Assembly: GCA_964446385.1 (NCBI GenBank)
Contig: CAYUOH010000021.1
Span: forward strand, 1 to 17,363
Reading direction: 5' to 3'
DNA length: 17,363 bases
Source of the DNA: CAYSRC01 sp964446385
GTDB lineage: Bacteria; Bacillota; Clostridia; Oscillospirales; Ruminococcaceae
Shown here: one piece after another, positions 6,623-13,786 of the stretch
Layout: each line of letters starts with the position of its first letter
Position numbering within the stretch: the first letter of the stretch is position 1
Made by a program: the position numbers and the translations under genes
Notes under the pieces: model-generated
Database searches by the model: none
Told to the model about the DNA's origin: nothing
What the model saw: the letters and a program-made list of their open reading frames with translations, nothing else

Positions 6623-7915
6623 TCAATACCCCGGCTTTCCGAGCAGAGCAAACATATTGTTTTTGTACATTTCAACGCCGGGCTGATTAAAGACGTTGAC
6701 ACCCAGAATGTTTCCTGACACACCGCATGCGCGCTCGAAGAAGTAGATAAGCTCACCGACAGTGTATTCGCTTACCGAACCGGCGTCTATAGTACTGACC
6801 GGAACGCCGCCGGCCGTATGAGCTTTTATTGTTGCATCACGGGCCTTGGCTGCCACGTAAGACAAGGTACGTCCGCTGAGGTAATCAAGGTTGTCAAAGT
6901 TGTCGTCCGAGCTGGGAATCGTGTAATCGGAGACACTCCCAATGAAGTTGACAAAGGTCTCGAAATGTTTTGGATTCCCCTCCTGGATAAATTGACCGAT
7001 GGAATGAAGGTCGGTTGAATAGATAACTGAAGCGGGGTAGAGTCCTTTGCCGTCCTTGCCCTCGCTTTCTCCGAAGAGCTGCTTCCACCATTCGCTCATC
7101 ATATTGAACTCAGGAGTGAAGGAACAGACAATTTCCGTTGCTTTACCCTTTTCGTACATTATATTGCGGAACATCGCGTATCGGTTGGCGGCGCTTTCAG
7201 GGTCGGCATTTGCTAAATTGCGCCATGATTCGGCGGCACCGTCAAGAATAGCGTCAATATTAAAACCCGCAGCGGCGACAGGCAGAAGGCCTACAGGTGT
7301 AAGCACCGAAAAGCGTCCGCCTATGTCATCAGGAATAGCGAAGGAACGGTAACCCTTCTCGTTTGTAAGTACCCGCATTAGGCCGTTTTTAGCGTCTGTG
7401 GTGATGATTATGCGTTCGGTAGCGCCGGCCTCGCCGTATCTGTTCTCCATGTATTCCTTGAATATGCGAAAAGCAATGGCGGTTTCTGTGGTGTTGCCCG
7501 ATTTGGAGATACAGTTAATACATACGTCGTGCCCGTCGCAAAGGCGAATAATATCGTTTACGGTACGGCCGTCGATATTGTTCCCGGCGAATATAACCTT
7601 CATTGGAGAAAGGCTGTTGAACCATTTGCCGCCCAGAAGACGTATTATCGCTCCGGAACCCAGATAGGAACCGCCTATACCCAGTACAATCAGAATATCG
7701 CATTTGTCTCGGATATCCGCCGCGACTGATTTTACATGTGCTATTTCATGCCTGTTATAGTTCGAGGGCAGATTGACCCATCCTGTGAAATCCGCGCCGG
7801 GACAAGTACCCGCATCAAGGGATTCCACAGCCGAAAGCAGGAGGGGGAGAAAGGCGTCAAAATTCTTCTGCGAAACATAATCTGACAGAAAGGAACAGTT
7901 GTACTCAATGGCCAT
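6623..7915 (-). CDS. pgi: Glucose-6-phosphate isomerase
   Basis: Pgi interconverts glucose-6-phosphate and fructose-6-phosphate in glycolysis. The 430-residue protein has the sugar-phosphate-binding SIS motif ISKSGNTTET, the family signature DIGGRFSVLTPVG and the C-terminal catalytic-lysine region VNVFNQPGVEMYK. Its length suits the short bacterial Pgi of Bacillota (about 430-450). ATG at 7915 is preferred to an upstream in-frame TTG at 7939 because the family begins near here and a G-rich stretch AAGGGGGGG lies about 8 bases upstream. That seven-G run is an unusual Shine-Dalgarno sequence. A promoter at 7939-7967 serves it, back to back with ylmH. It probably shares an mRNA with the P-loop gene downstream. 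Confidence 0.96.
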   Translation of the reverse strand: MAIEYNCSFLSDYVSQKNFDAFLPLLLSAVESLDAGTCPGADFTGWVNLPSNYNRHEIAHVKSVAADIRDKCDILIVLGIGGSYLGSGAIIRLLGGKWFNSLSPMKVIFAGNNIDGRTVNDIIRLCDGHDVCINCISKSGNTTETAIAFRIFKEYMENRYGEAGATERIIITTDAKNGLMRVLTNEKGYRSFAIPDDIGGRFSVLTPVGLLPVAAAGFNIDAILDGAAESWRNLANADPESAANRYAMFRNIMYEKGKATEIVCSFTPEFNMMSEWWKQLFGESEGKDGKGLYPASVIYSTDLHSIGQFIQEGNPKHFETFVNFIGSVSDYTIPSSDDNFDNLDYLSGRTLSYVAAKARDATIKAHTAGGVPVSTIDAGSVSEYTVGELIYFFERACGVSGNILGVNVFNQPGVEMYKNNMFALLGKPGY

Positions 7916-7938
7916 GATATAGCCCCCCCTTGAAATCA

Positions 7939-7967
7939 ATGATATAATAACGGCATATAATAGTCAA
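7939..7967 (-). promoter_or_regulatory. Sigma-A promoter of pgi
   Basis: TTGACT (7967-7962), 17-base spacer, TATCAT (7944-7939), both 5/6 consensus. Transcription would start about 7932, leaving a leader of only about 17 bases, just enough for the G-rich ribosome binding site. Confidence 0.8.
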
Positions 7968-7983
7968 GGTAAAGAGTACCCGT

Positions 7984-8010
7984 TTGACCTTACGTCCGGG
8001 ACGTTGTAAT
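7984..8010 (+). promoter_or_regulatory. Possible promoter of the ylmH-like gene
   Basis: TTGACC (7984-7989) is followed by TGTAAT (8005-8010) at 15 bases, or by TAATCT at 17 bases. Both readings are imperfect, but this is the only -35-like box in the divergent region that points toward ylmH. Confidence 0.4.
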
Positions 8011-8057
8011 CTACTCTCAAAACACGAAAACATACTGAAAACACGGAAAAATACGAT

Positions 8058-8822
8058 ATGAGCTCACACACCAGTGGTATGCTTAACAGCGACGAAATCA
8101 AACAGCTTACGGCCCGAGCGGAGGATTATGCCAAGAGGGCATCCTACGTAGGATTCGCCGTGTCAGATTTTCTTTCCCCGTATGAGCGTTCGGTAATCGA
8201 GATGCTCAATTACCTCAAAAAAGACTATGATATATCCTTTTACGGAGGATATGACGAAGCGGAACGCACCCTAGCTGTGTTCACCATGAAGGGGGAGGAA
8301 TATATCCCATCTGATGAAATTACTGTTATTTATCTTGAAGTCCGCGGCGGCGAAGTGAGCCACCGTGACATTCTCGGAAGCGTTATGGCTATGGGCATCA
8401 CAAGGGCTAAAACCGGCGATATCATCACAGGAAAAGACGCTGGATATCTGATCTGCAAAACCGAAATTTCGGCGTATATTCTAGACAATCTGGAGCGCAT
8501 TGGCCGCTGCACTGTGCGAACCTCCGTGGGAACGCTCGAAAACCTGCCGGAGCCCGAAACCTCCGAAAAAAGCTTTACTGTTATGTCCCCCAGGCTCGAC
8601 GCCGTGGTGTCCGAGGGCTTTTCAATCAGCCGCACCAAAGCTGCAGATTATATAAAGGGCGGAATATGTTTTCACAACTGGAAGAACGAGTTGTCCGCCT
8701 CAAAAGCCGTCGGTGAGGGCGACGTTATCACCCTCCGCGGCTTCGGCCGTATAAAGATAAGCGCCATCGGTGGTCAGTCCCGGAAAGGCAGAACGTTTAT
8801 TACAGTATTAATATATAAATAG
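8058..8822 (+). CDS. ylmH: YlmH-family S4-domain RNA-binding protein
   Basis: The 254-residue protein has the YlmH layout: an N-terminal alpha/beta region (about 10-150, with YVGFAVSDFLSPYER and GGEVSHRDILGSVMAMGI) and a C-terminal S4 RNA-binding domain (about 180-240, SPRLDAVVSEGFSISRTKAADYIKGG). In Bacillus subtilis YlmH has been tied to ribosome-associated quality control of stalled 50S-peptidyl-tRNA complexes. There and in many Clostridia the gene lies in the division cluster near sepF and divIVA; here it stands alone, divergent from pgi. No clear Shine-Dalgarno sequence precedes ATG 8058, and a second ATG at 8079 is no better. The following 270 bases are non-coding and end in a terminator. 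Confidence 0.88.
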   Translation: MSSHTSGMLNSDEIKQLTARAEDYAKRASYVGFAVSDFLSPYERSVIEMLNYLKKDYDISFYGGYDEAERTLAVFTMKGEEYIPSDEITVIYLEVRGGEVSHRDILGSVMAMGITRAKTGDIITGKDAGYLICKTEISAYILDNLERIGRCTVRTSVGTLENLPEPETSEKSFTVMSPRLDAVVSEGFSISRTKAADYIKGGICFHNWKNELSASKAVGEGDVITLRGFGRIKISAIGGQSRKGRTFITVLIYK

Positions 8823-8864
8823 AAGAAAAAATGTAATTAATTACAATTGCCATTCCTTGCCTCT

Positions 8865-9118
8865 CTTTTTGGACCGGGCCTTGTTTTCGACAGCTCACAT
8901 CATCAGGGTGTTAAGATACCCGGTAAAGAATTGCATATCATCGCGTAAGTCCCTGAAGGCACGCCGGAAACGATTATTTATTAATCGATTCCCGTTCTCG
9001 GCGTACAGTGGCACCCTGAACGAATGATCGGCGACACTTCTTCAAAAGCCGACGGACTAAAGGTCATTATTATTTTAAAGAAATAATCGTATAAAAAATC
9101 CCCTTTCGGGGATTTTTT
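8865..9118 (+). ncRNA. Candidate structured RNA (6S-like outline; identity unknown)
   Basis: The gap of about 365 bases between ylmH and the next gene has no credible reading frame but folds well by eye on the plus strand. A closing stem pairs TTGG.CCGGGC (8869-8879) with GCC..CGG.CTAA (9048-9060). A symmetrical open region of 19 bases on each side follows. An inner stem pairs ATCATCAGGGTG (8899-8910) with CACCCTGA (9012-9019) and TGAT (9025-9028). An apical hairpin at 8961-9004 pairs ACGCC/GGCGT, GGAA/TTCC and CGATTA/TAATCG. A strong terminator ends it at 9118. Stem, central bubble and apical stem recall 6S RNA, but a 50-base insertion on the 5' side and no recognised consensus leave this open. 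No convincing promoter was found, so it may be a ylmH 3' UTR. Motifs of RNase P RNA, tmRNA and SRP RNA are absent. Confidence 0.4.
9093..9118. terminator. Bidirectional terminator between ylmH/ncRNA and the rsmD-coaD operon
   Basis: AAAAAATCCCC and GGGGATTTTTT form an 11-base perfect stem around TTTC. Runs of six T follow on either strand, so it can end the plus-strand transcript and the convergent minus-strand operon whose last stop codon is at 9189. Confidence 0.92.
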
Positions 9119-9188
9119 GTTTTAAATAAATAAGTTAACTATTTGGTGTACCAATTTTAATGACATAAAGACAGCAGAGCCATCGATT

Positions 9189-9656
9189 CTACTTCTGCTT
9201 GTTACCATTGAGTTGCTGACGTATTGCGACACGTGTTGTCTTTACTTGGTTGAGCGCCAGAATCAAGGCATCCTCCGCCTTTTTAAGCGTGTTTTCGCTG
9301 AAGTCTACCGACTTGCGCTCTAGCTCCTTTACGCGGGTCTTGGTGTCAAGAAGGATCTCGCTTGACTGATTCTGGGCCTCCTTCAGGATTTCGTTTTGGG
9401 AAATCATCTGGCGGGATTTCTGCTCCGCCCTGTGGATAATTCCGTTAGCTTCTGCCTTGGAGTCTGAAATGATTAGCTCGCGGTCAACTACAATTGCCTT
9501 GGCGTCCTTTACTTCTTGAGGAAGATTGAGCCGGACGTCGTCCACAAGATTGCGTAGTTTTTTGATGTCGACCATCGCCTTTCCTTCAGCAAGAGGAAGA
9601 TTCCATGAGTTGTCAAGAAGCTCGTCTATCTGATCAAGATATTTATCTACAGTCAT
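9189..9656 (-). CDS. Coiled-coil protein of unknown role, adjacent to coaD
   Basis: The 155-residue product is charged and almost wholly helical, with long heptad-like stretches (about 60-140, rich in Glu, Lys, Ala, Gln), no cysteine and no membrane segment. Proteins like it in Clostridia are often labelled ATPase because they resemble ATP synthase subunit b; nothing here supports ATP hydrolysis. An N-terminal part (MTVDKYLDQIDELLDNSW) and the VDDVRLNLPQEVKDAK segment resemble DivIVA/SepF-neighbourhood scaffold proteins only loosely. ATG 9656 is chosen because AAGGAG lies about 9 bases upstream; it overlaps the end of coaD by 14 bases, so translation is probably coupled. It ends the rsmD-coaD operon. 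Function is unknown. Confidence 0.8.
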   Translation of the reverse strand: MTVDKYLDQIDELLDNSWNLPLAEGKAMVDIKKLRNLVDDVRLNLPQEVKDAKAIVVDRELIISDSKAEANGIIHRAEQKSRQMISQNEILKEAQNQSSEILLDTKTRVKELERKSVDFSENTLKKAEDALILALNQVKTTRVAIRQQLNGNKQK

Positions 9657-10146
9657 TTTCCGTTCTCCTTCTTCCGATTCGGGAAATAATCTCATCATAT
9701 ATTTCATCGGGGATAAAATCCGAAATATCACCGCCGAATGAGGCTATCTGCTTGGCAAGGCTGCTGCTCATATATGCATAGTTTTCATTGGCGGCAATAA
9801 AAACAGTTTCAAGGCCGGGGTATATCTTTTTGTTGGCAACGGCCATAGGATATTCATATTCGTAATCCGACGCAGAACGGATGCCCTTTAAAATTGCGCA
9901 GGCACCCTTTTCACGCGCGTATTCGGCAATTAGACCGGACTGTGACTCGACCGTGACGTTATCAAGATCTTTAACGCAGCGGCGGATATGCTCGGCGCGC
10001 TCCTCAAGTGAAAAACAAGGGGTTTTGGAAGTGTTGATGCAGATTGAAACGAAAACCCTGTCGAACATTGCTGCAGCGCGTTTTATTACGTCAATATGTC
10101 CCCTTGTGACAGGATCGAAGCTGCCGGGACAAATTGCGATTTTCAT
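9643..10146 (-). CDS. coaD: Phosphopantetheine adenylyltransferase
   Basis: CoaD joins 4'-phosphopantetheine to the AMP part of ATP to make dephospho-CoA, the penultimate step of coenzyme A synthesis. The 167-residue protein has the nucleotidyltransferase motif GSFDPVTRGH (8-17), KGIR (87-90), the DYEYEYPMA segment and YMSSSLAKQI (125-134), all diagnostic. Length is normal (about 160-170). It starts 3 bases after the rsmD stop codon; the rsmD-coaD pair is widespread in Bacillota. The C-terminus overlaps the start of the next gene. Confidence 0.97.
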   Translation of the reverse strand: MKIAICPGSFDPVTRGHIDVIKRAAAMFDRVFVSICINTSKTPCFSLEERAEHIRRCVKDLDNVTVESQSGLIAEYAREKGACAILKGIRSASDYEYEYPMAVANKKIYPGLETVFIAANENYAYMSSSLAKQIASFGGDISDFIPDEIYDEIISRIGRRRTENDCR

Positions 10147-10149
10147 AAT

Positions 10150-10698
10150 TTATTCCTCCGCAGATAGTATATACAGCCAGACAGACGTTTTGCCGTAATT
10201 GTACTGTTTCTTAAGCGTAAGGCCTTCGCATACTTCAGGCATTTTGCATTCGCGCTCTGTCTCGCATAAGACTACTCCACCGGTGGCAATAGCACCCGCA
10301 AGAAGGGGCAGAATCTCCGCTGCAGTATTATGGTGGTAGGGAGGGTCGACGAATATGATGTCGAACGGCTCAGATACGTGTTGCAAAAAGCGCATAGCTC
10401 CGCTTACGACGATTCTTGAATTATTCTCGAAGCCGCAGCGCTTGAGGTTGCGGCGCACAATCTCTATGCATCCGCGGTTTTCATCTACGAATACCGCGTA
10501 AGAAGCCTCATGGCTCAGGGCTTCTATTCCAAGCTGACCGGAGCCGGCGAAAAGATCGAGAACGCGGGCACCGGGAACCAGAAACTGGATTGAGGAGAAC
10601 ATGGCCTCCTTTACCTTTTCCGAGGTGGGTCTTACGACGTCGTCCCCGGGCATTGTTTCAAGATTACACCCGCGGGCGATACCGGTAATTACTTTCAT
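10150..10698 (-). CDS. rsmD: 16S rRNA (guanine-966-N2)-methyltransferase
   Basis: RsmD uses S-adenosylmethionine to methylate G966 (E. coli numbering) of 16S rRNA in the assembled 30S subunit. The 182-residue protein shows RPTSEKVKEAMF near the N-terminus, the SAM-binding motif DLFAGSGQLGIEA (48-60) and the catalytic DPPY (118-121). Length is normal. GAGGT lies about 9 bases before ATG 10698. It heads a three-gene operon with coaD and a coiled-coil protein, driven by a promoter whose -35 box overlaps the uvrC stop codon. Confidence 0.96.
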   Translation of the reverse strand: MKVITGIARGCNLETMPGDDVVRPTSEKVKEAMFSSIQFLVPGARVLDLFAGSGQLGIEALSHEASYAVFVDENRGCIEIVRRNLKRCGFENNSRIVVSGAMRFLQHVSEPFDIIFVDPPYHHNTAAEILPLLAGAIATGGVVLCETERECKMPEVCEGLTLKKQYNYGKTSVWLYILSAEE

Positions 10699-10727
10699 AT
10701 ATATTATACCTCACAAAAAGCGGTAAA

Positions 10728-10757
10728 AGTATATCACCATAAAATATAGGGTGTCAA
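10728..10757 (-). promoter_or_regulatory. Sigma-A promoter of the rsmD operon, overlapping the end of uvrC
   Basis: Perfect TTGACA (10757-10752), 18-base spacer, TATACT (10733-10728). The TGA inside TTGACA is the uvrC stop codon. Transcription would start near 10721, leaving a leader of about 22 bases. Confidence 0.85.
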
Positions 10758-12574
10758 TTTTCACCGTGGAAAAATCTGTAAACCTTTTCGGCCGAGGCGT
10801 CGTTCATGCCCTTTACGCCGCGGAGCTGTTCAAACGTTGCAGTCTGTATGCCATCAATATTTTTGAAAGCCTTCAAGAGAACAGCCTCGCGCTTTTCTCC
10901 GATTCCGGGAATGTCCTGCAGAAAGCTTTTAAGTGCGTTTTTGGTATGATGGCTTCGCTGGTATTCCACCGTAAAACGGTGAACCTCCTCCTGGATCCGG
11001 GACACGGCGGAAAACGCAAGCTTGTGCATTTTGACGTCTATCTCCCCTTCAACGGCCACAACACCCCGGGTACGGTGCTTGCTGTCCTTGACCATTCCGA
11101 ACACAGGAACGTCCTCGAAGGATGTGCCCTCAAGAGCACGCCATATTGTGGCCAGATGGCCTTTGCCTCCATCAAGCAGTATAACATCGGGTTTGCTGTT
11201 AAAGCCCGCCGTACCCTGGCTAAATCGGTTTACACGGCGCATTATAACCTCGGTCATGCTGGCGTAGTCGTCCACGCCATCGACTGTTTTGATGATAAAT
11301 CTGCGATATGCCGAACGTTTGGGGAATCCGTCGTCGAAAACGACCATTCCCGCAACCGCCTCGCTGCCGTAATTGGAGATATCGTAGGCCTCTATTCGTT
11401 TAGGTGCCGAAGGAAGGCCAAGCATACTTGCAAGCTCGCCCATACTGGCCTCCTCGCGGCTATGACGGCCTGCGGTGCGTTTTAGTCGGTCAGCAGCGTT
11501 AGAGTAGGCCATCGTAACAAGAGCTCGGTTCTCTCCCCTTTCGGGGACGTATATCTGTATATTGCGTGCCGAAATTTCCGAAAGATACCGGGTCATAAGC
11601 TCGAGGCTTTCGTATTCCTCGTCTACGCATATCTTGCGGGGAATTTCACGGCCGCTCAGGTAATAAGTGGTCATAAATTCCTCTCGGGCCTCGGGAATAT
11701 TGACAGTTTCGGGTATAAGTTGCTCATCCTTGTCGGACAGCATTCCGTCTCGAAATTTAAGCACCACGACGCACACTCTGCGCTCGTCAGCCGCAAAGGC
11801 GAATATGTCCATTTCCTTGTCGCCCGCGCTTCGCACAACTTTCTGGCCGTTTATCGTCTTTTCGATAGCGTCGATGCTGTCGCGTAGACGGGCGGCTTTT
11901 TCGAATTCGAGATTTCCAGCAGTTGCATTCATCTCGGACCTCAGTCTGGATATCAGTGTCTTCTTGTCCTTTGTTACAAGCTCCACTGCGTTGTTTACGG
12001 TGTTCAGATATTCCTCGCGGGAGATTTTTCCGGTACAGAGTGCCATGCAGCGTCCGATATGGGCGTTCAGGCAGGGACGCCCCTTGCCAAAATCATTTGG
12101 AAAGCGGCGCGTGCAGGTCGGTAGTCGAAATGCAGCGACAGCGGTCTCCACCATGCTCTTTACGGCGAAGGGACTTATATACGGACCATAGTATGTGGCG
12201 CCGTCCTCTGCCTTCTGAAGCTCCGCAGTGACACGGGGATATTCCTCAAGACTTACCTTTACGTAGCAGAATCCCTTATCGTCCTTCATTAGGATGTTGT
12301 ATTTAGGCATATTCTGCTTGATAAGGGAGCATTCGAGTACAAGCGCCTCGAATTCGCTATCGGTAACTATATAATCGAAGTCGTTAACATGGGACACCAT
12401 CTTTTCGACCTTGGGCTGGCGGTCGGAATCCTCTCGGAAATAGCTGGTGACCCTGTTCTTAAGCTTTTTGGCCTTACCTATATATATAATCTCCCCGTGG
12501 GAATCTTTCATGATATAGCAGCCGGGATTCATGGGGAGAGAATTGGCCTTTTTCAATAATTCGCCTATAGTCAT
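10754..12574 (-). CDS. uvrC: Excinuclease ABC subunit C
   Basis: UvrC makes the two incisions flanking a DNA lesion handed over by UvrAB. The 606-residue protein has a GIY-YIG nuclease domain (about 13-95; PGCYIMKD and YIGKAKKLKNR). Four cysteines at 154, 168, 176 and 180 fit the reported iron-sulphur cluster. The UVR motif that binds UvrB lies about 200-235 (NLEFEKAARLRD). The RNase H-like endonuclease domain carries IEAYDISNYGSEAVAGMVVF and DVILLDGGKGHL, and helix-hairpin-helix motifs (IPGIGEKREAVLL, VKGMNDASAEKV) close the chain. Length is normal. AGGT precedes the ATG by about 5 bases. A strong terminator lies 11 bases upstream and no promoter was seen between, so transcription probably depends on read-through from ptsH or an unrecognised start. 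Confidence 0.97.
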   Translation of the reverse strand: MTIGELLKKANSLPMNPGCYIMKDSHGEIIYIGKAKKLKNRVTSYFREDSDRQPKVEKMVSHVNDFDYIVTDSEFEALVLECSLIKQNMPKYNILMKDDKGFCYVKVSLEEYPRVTAELQKAEDGATYYGPYISPFAVKSMVETAVAAFRLPTCTRRFPNDFGKGRPCLNAHIGRCMALCTGKISREEYLNTVNNAVELVTKDKKTLISRLRSEMNATAGNLEFEKAARLRDSIDAIEKTINGQKVVRSAGDKEMDIFAFAADERRVCVVVLKFRDGMLSDKDEQLIPETVNIPEAREEFMTTYYLSGREIPRKICVDEEYESLELMTRYLSEISARNIQIYVPERGENRALVTMAYSNAADRLKRTAGRHSREEASMGELASMLGLPSAPKRIEAYDISNYGSEAVAGMVVFDDGFPKRSAYRRFIIKTVDGVDDYASMTEVIMRRVNRFSQGTAGFNSKPDVILLDGGKGHLATIWRALEGTSFEDVPVFGMVKDSKHRTRGVVAVEGEIDVKMHKLAFSAVSRIQEEVHRFTVEYQRSHHTKNALKSFLQDIPGIGEKREAVLLKAFKNIDGIQTATFEQLRGVKGMNDASAEKVYRFFHGEN

Positions 12575-12584
12575 GTGAACCTAC

Positions 12585-12615
12585 AAAAACGCCGCCCGCA
12601 TCAGCAGACGGCGCA
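12585..12615 (-). terminator. Intrinsic terminator after ptsH, immediately upstream of uvrC
   Basis: On the minus strand CGCCGTCTGC pairs over 10 bases (two G-T) with GCGGGCGGCG around TGAT and is followed by TTTTTGT. It ends 10 bases before the uvrC start codon. Confidence 0.88.
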
Positions 12616-12628
12616 AGATGTTAATAAA

Positions 12629-12892
12629 TTATTCGTTGAAGCCGGAATTAATAAGCTTTATGAGGCCGTCGACAGCCTGCTGTTCATCAACGCCGTCCGC
12701 AATGATTCGAATTTCGGTACCACCCACGATACCTAGTGAAAGAACACCCAGCAGAGACTTAGCGTTAACGCGGCGCTCCTCTTTCTCAACCCATATTGTG
12801 GATTTGAATTCGTTTGCCTTCTGAATAAAGAAAGTAGCTGGACGGGCGTGAAGACCGACCTGATTTTCTACCTGAACATCTTTGAAAAACAT
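12629..12892 (-). CDS. ptsH: HPr, phosphocarrier protein of the PTS
   Basis: The 87-residue protein carries GLHARPA and VNAKSLLGVLSLGI. From ATG 12892 the active-site histidine is residue 15 and the HPr-kinase target serine is residue 46, exactly the standard numbering. This fixes the start, together with GGAGGG six bases upstream; the in-frame ATG at 12898 abuts that Shine-Dalgarno sequence. His15 passes phosphate from enzyme I to sugar transporters, while Ser46-phosphate serves carbon catabolite control in Bacillota. His15 separates it from Crh, which lacks it. No ptsI follows, so it is monocistronic or weakly linked to uvrC. It has its own promoter and terminator. Confidence 0.95.
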   Translation of the reverse strand: MFFKDVQVENQVGLHARPATFFIQKANEFKSTIWVEKEERRVNAKSLLGVLSLGIVGGTEIRIIADGVDEQQAVDGLIKLINSGFNE

Positions 12893-12937
12893 GTACATCC
12901 CTCCGAGTAAATGATAGGAGTTTACTTCTTATAATGG

Positions 12938-12966
12938 ATTGTATATTAAAAGTTTTAGGAGGTCAA
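12938..12966 (-). promoter_or_regulatory. Sigma-A promoter of ptsH
   Basis: TTGACC (12966-12961), 17-base spacer, TACAAT (12943-12938), both 5/6 consensus. Transcription would start near 12931, about 40 bases before the ATG. Confidence 0.85.
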
Positions 12967-13090
12967 TATACGCAAATCATTTTTGTATAATCCTTGAATT
13001 GGACACCCCGATAATGATTTGCTTTGTGCATATTTCACACTGAATTTTCGACAAAACAGGAAGAATTGAACAACAGTTTTGAACAATCTG

Positions 13091-13786
13091 CTATTTTTTA
13101 CTGTATTTCACCCACATATCGGGTCTGCGCTCCTTTGTGCGCTCCTCCGACTGTTCAAGGCGCCATTTCTCGATCAGCGCGTGATTTCCAGACAGAAGAA
13201 TCTCGGGTACTGCACGGTTATGCCATACCTCAGGGCGGGTGTAGTGGGGATGCTCGAGAAGTCCGATGTAATGGCTTTCGTTTTCGTAGCCGCTCTTTTC
13301 TGAAAGAACTCCCTCACACATGCGGGAAATCGCGTCGGCAAGCACAAGAGCCGGAAGTTCTCCCCCGGTTACCACATAATCGCCGATAGATATTTCTTCG
13401 TCTACTATTTCATCGATGACTCGTTCATCTACACCCTCGTAGTGACCACAAAGTATCGCTATGTTGTCGTAATCCGAAGCAAGTTCCTTTATTCTCTGCT
13501 GGGTAAGAGTTTTCCCTGCAGGCGACATGTATATCAGATGAGGGCGTGTGTCGTTCATTTCACAGACTGCGTTGAAGCAGTCATCAATGGGCTGTGCGTT
13601 CATAATCATACCGTGGCCGCCTCCGTAGGGAGCGTCGTCCACCTGTTTCTGTTTGTTGAGTGAGTAGTCACGGATATTGTGACACTCAATCTGAACCTTT
13701 CCGGCTTTGCATGCACGACCGATTATACTTTCGGAAAGATACAGGCGCAACATATCCGGGAAAAGCGTTAATATGTCAATCCTCAT
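13091..13786 (-). CDS. trmD: tRNA (guanine-37-N1)-methyltransferase
   Basis: TrmD methylates G37 next to the anticodon of several tRNAs and so prevents +1 frameshifting. The 231-residue protein starts MRIDILTLFPDM, the usual TrmD start, and has the SAM-binding trefoil-knot region with LCGHYEGVDERV, EEISIGDYVVTGGELPAL and the linker HYTRPEVW. An in-frame TTG at 13804 is rejected as start. ATG 13786 lies within the last codons of rimM (11-base overlap), so translation is probably coupled. It is the last gene of the SRP/ribosome operon; rplS, which usually follows, is not here, and no clear terminator was seen before ptsH. Confidence 0.97.
   Translation of the reverse strand: MRIDILTLFPDMLRLYLSESIIGRACKAGKVQIECHNIRDYSLNKQKQVDDAPYGGGHGMIMNAQPIDDCFNAVCEMNDTRPHLIYMSPAGKTLTQQRIKELASDYDNIAILCGHYEGVDERVIDEIVDEEISIGDYVVTGGELPALVLADAISRMCEGVLSEKSGYENESHYIGLLEHPHYTRPEVWHNRAVPEILLSGNHALIEKWRLEQSEERTKERRPDMWVKYSKK

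Noticed and set aside
8865..9118. RNase P RNA, tmRNA, SRP RNA or a T-box/cobalamin riboswitch at this place
   Set aside because: The conserved cores of these RNAs were looked for on both strands and not found; short matches such as GGGTG or GCCACTG occur without the rest of the motif.
10751..11485. 244-codon plus-strand frame opposite uvrC
   Set aside because: It lies wholly antisense to a complete uvrC with all expected motifs, has no ribosome binding site and resembles no family; long antisense frames follow from the codon bias of uvrC.
11667..12191. 174-codon plus-strand frame opposite uvrC
   Set aside because: Same reasoning: a Ser/Arg-rich shadow translation of a well-supported gene.
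13045..13090. Direct repeat TTGTTCAA after trmD and a CAAAAC/GTTTTG pairing
   Set aside because: Only 8 bases long and the hairpin has no T tail; too weak to call a repeat element or terminator.
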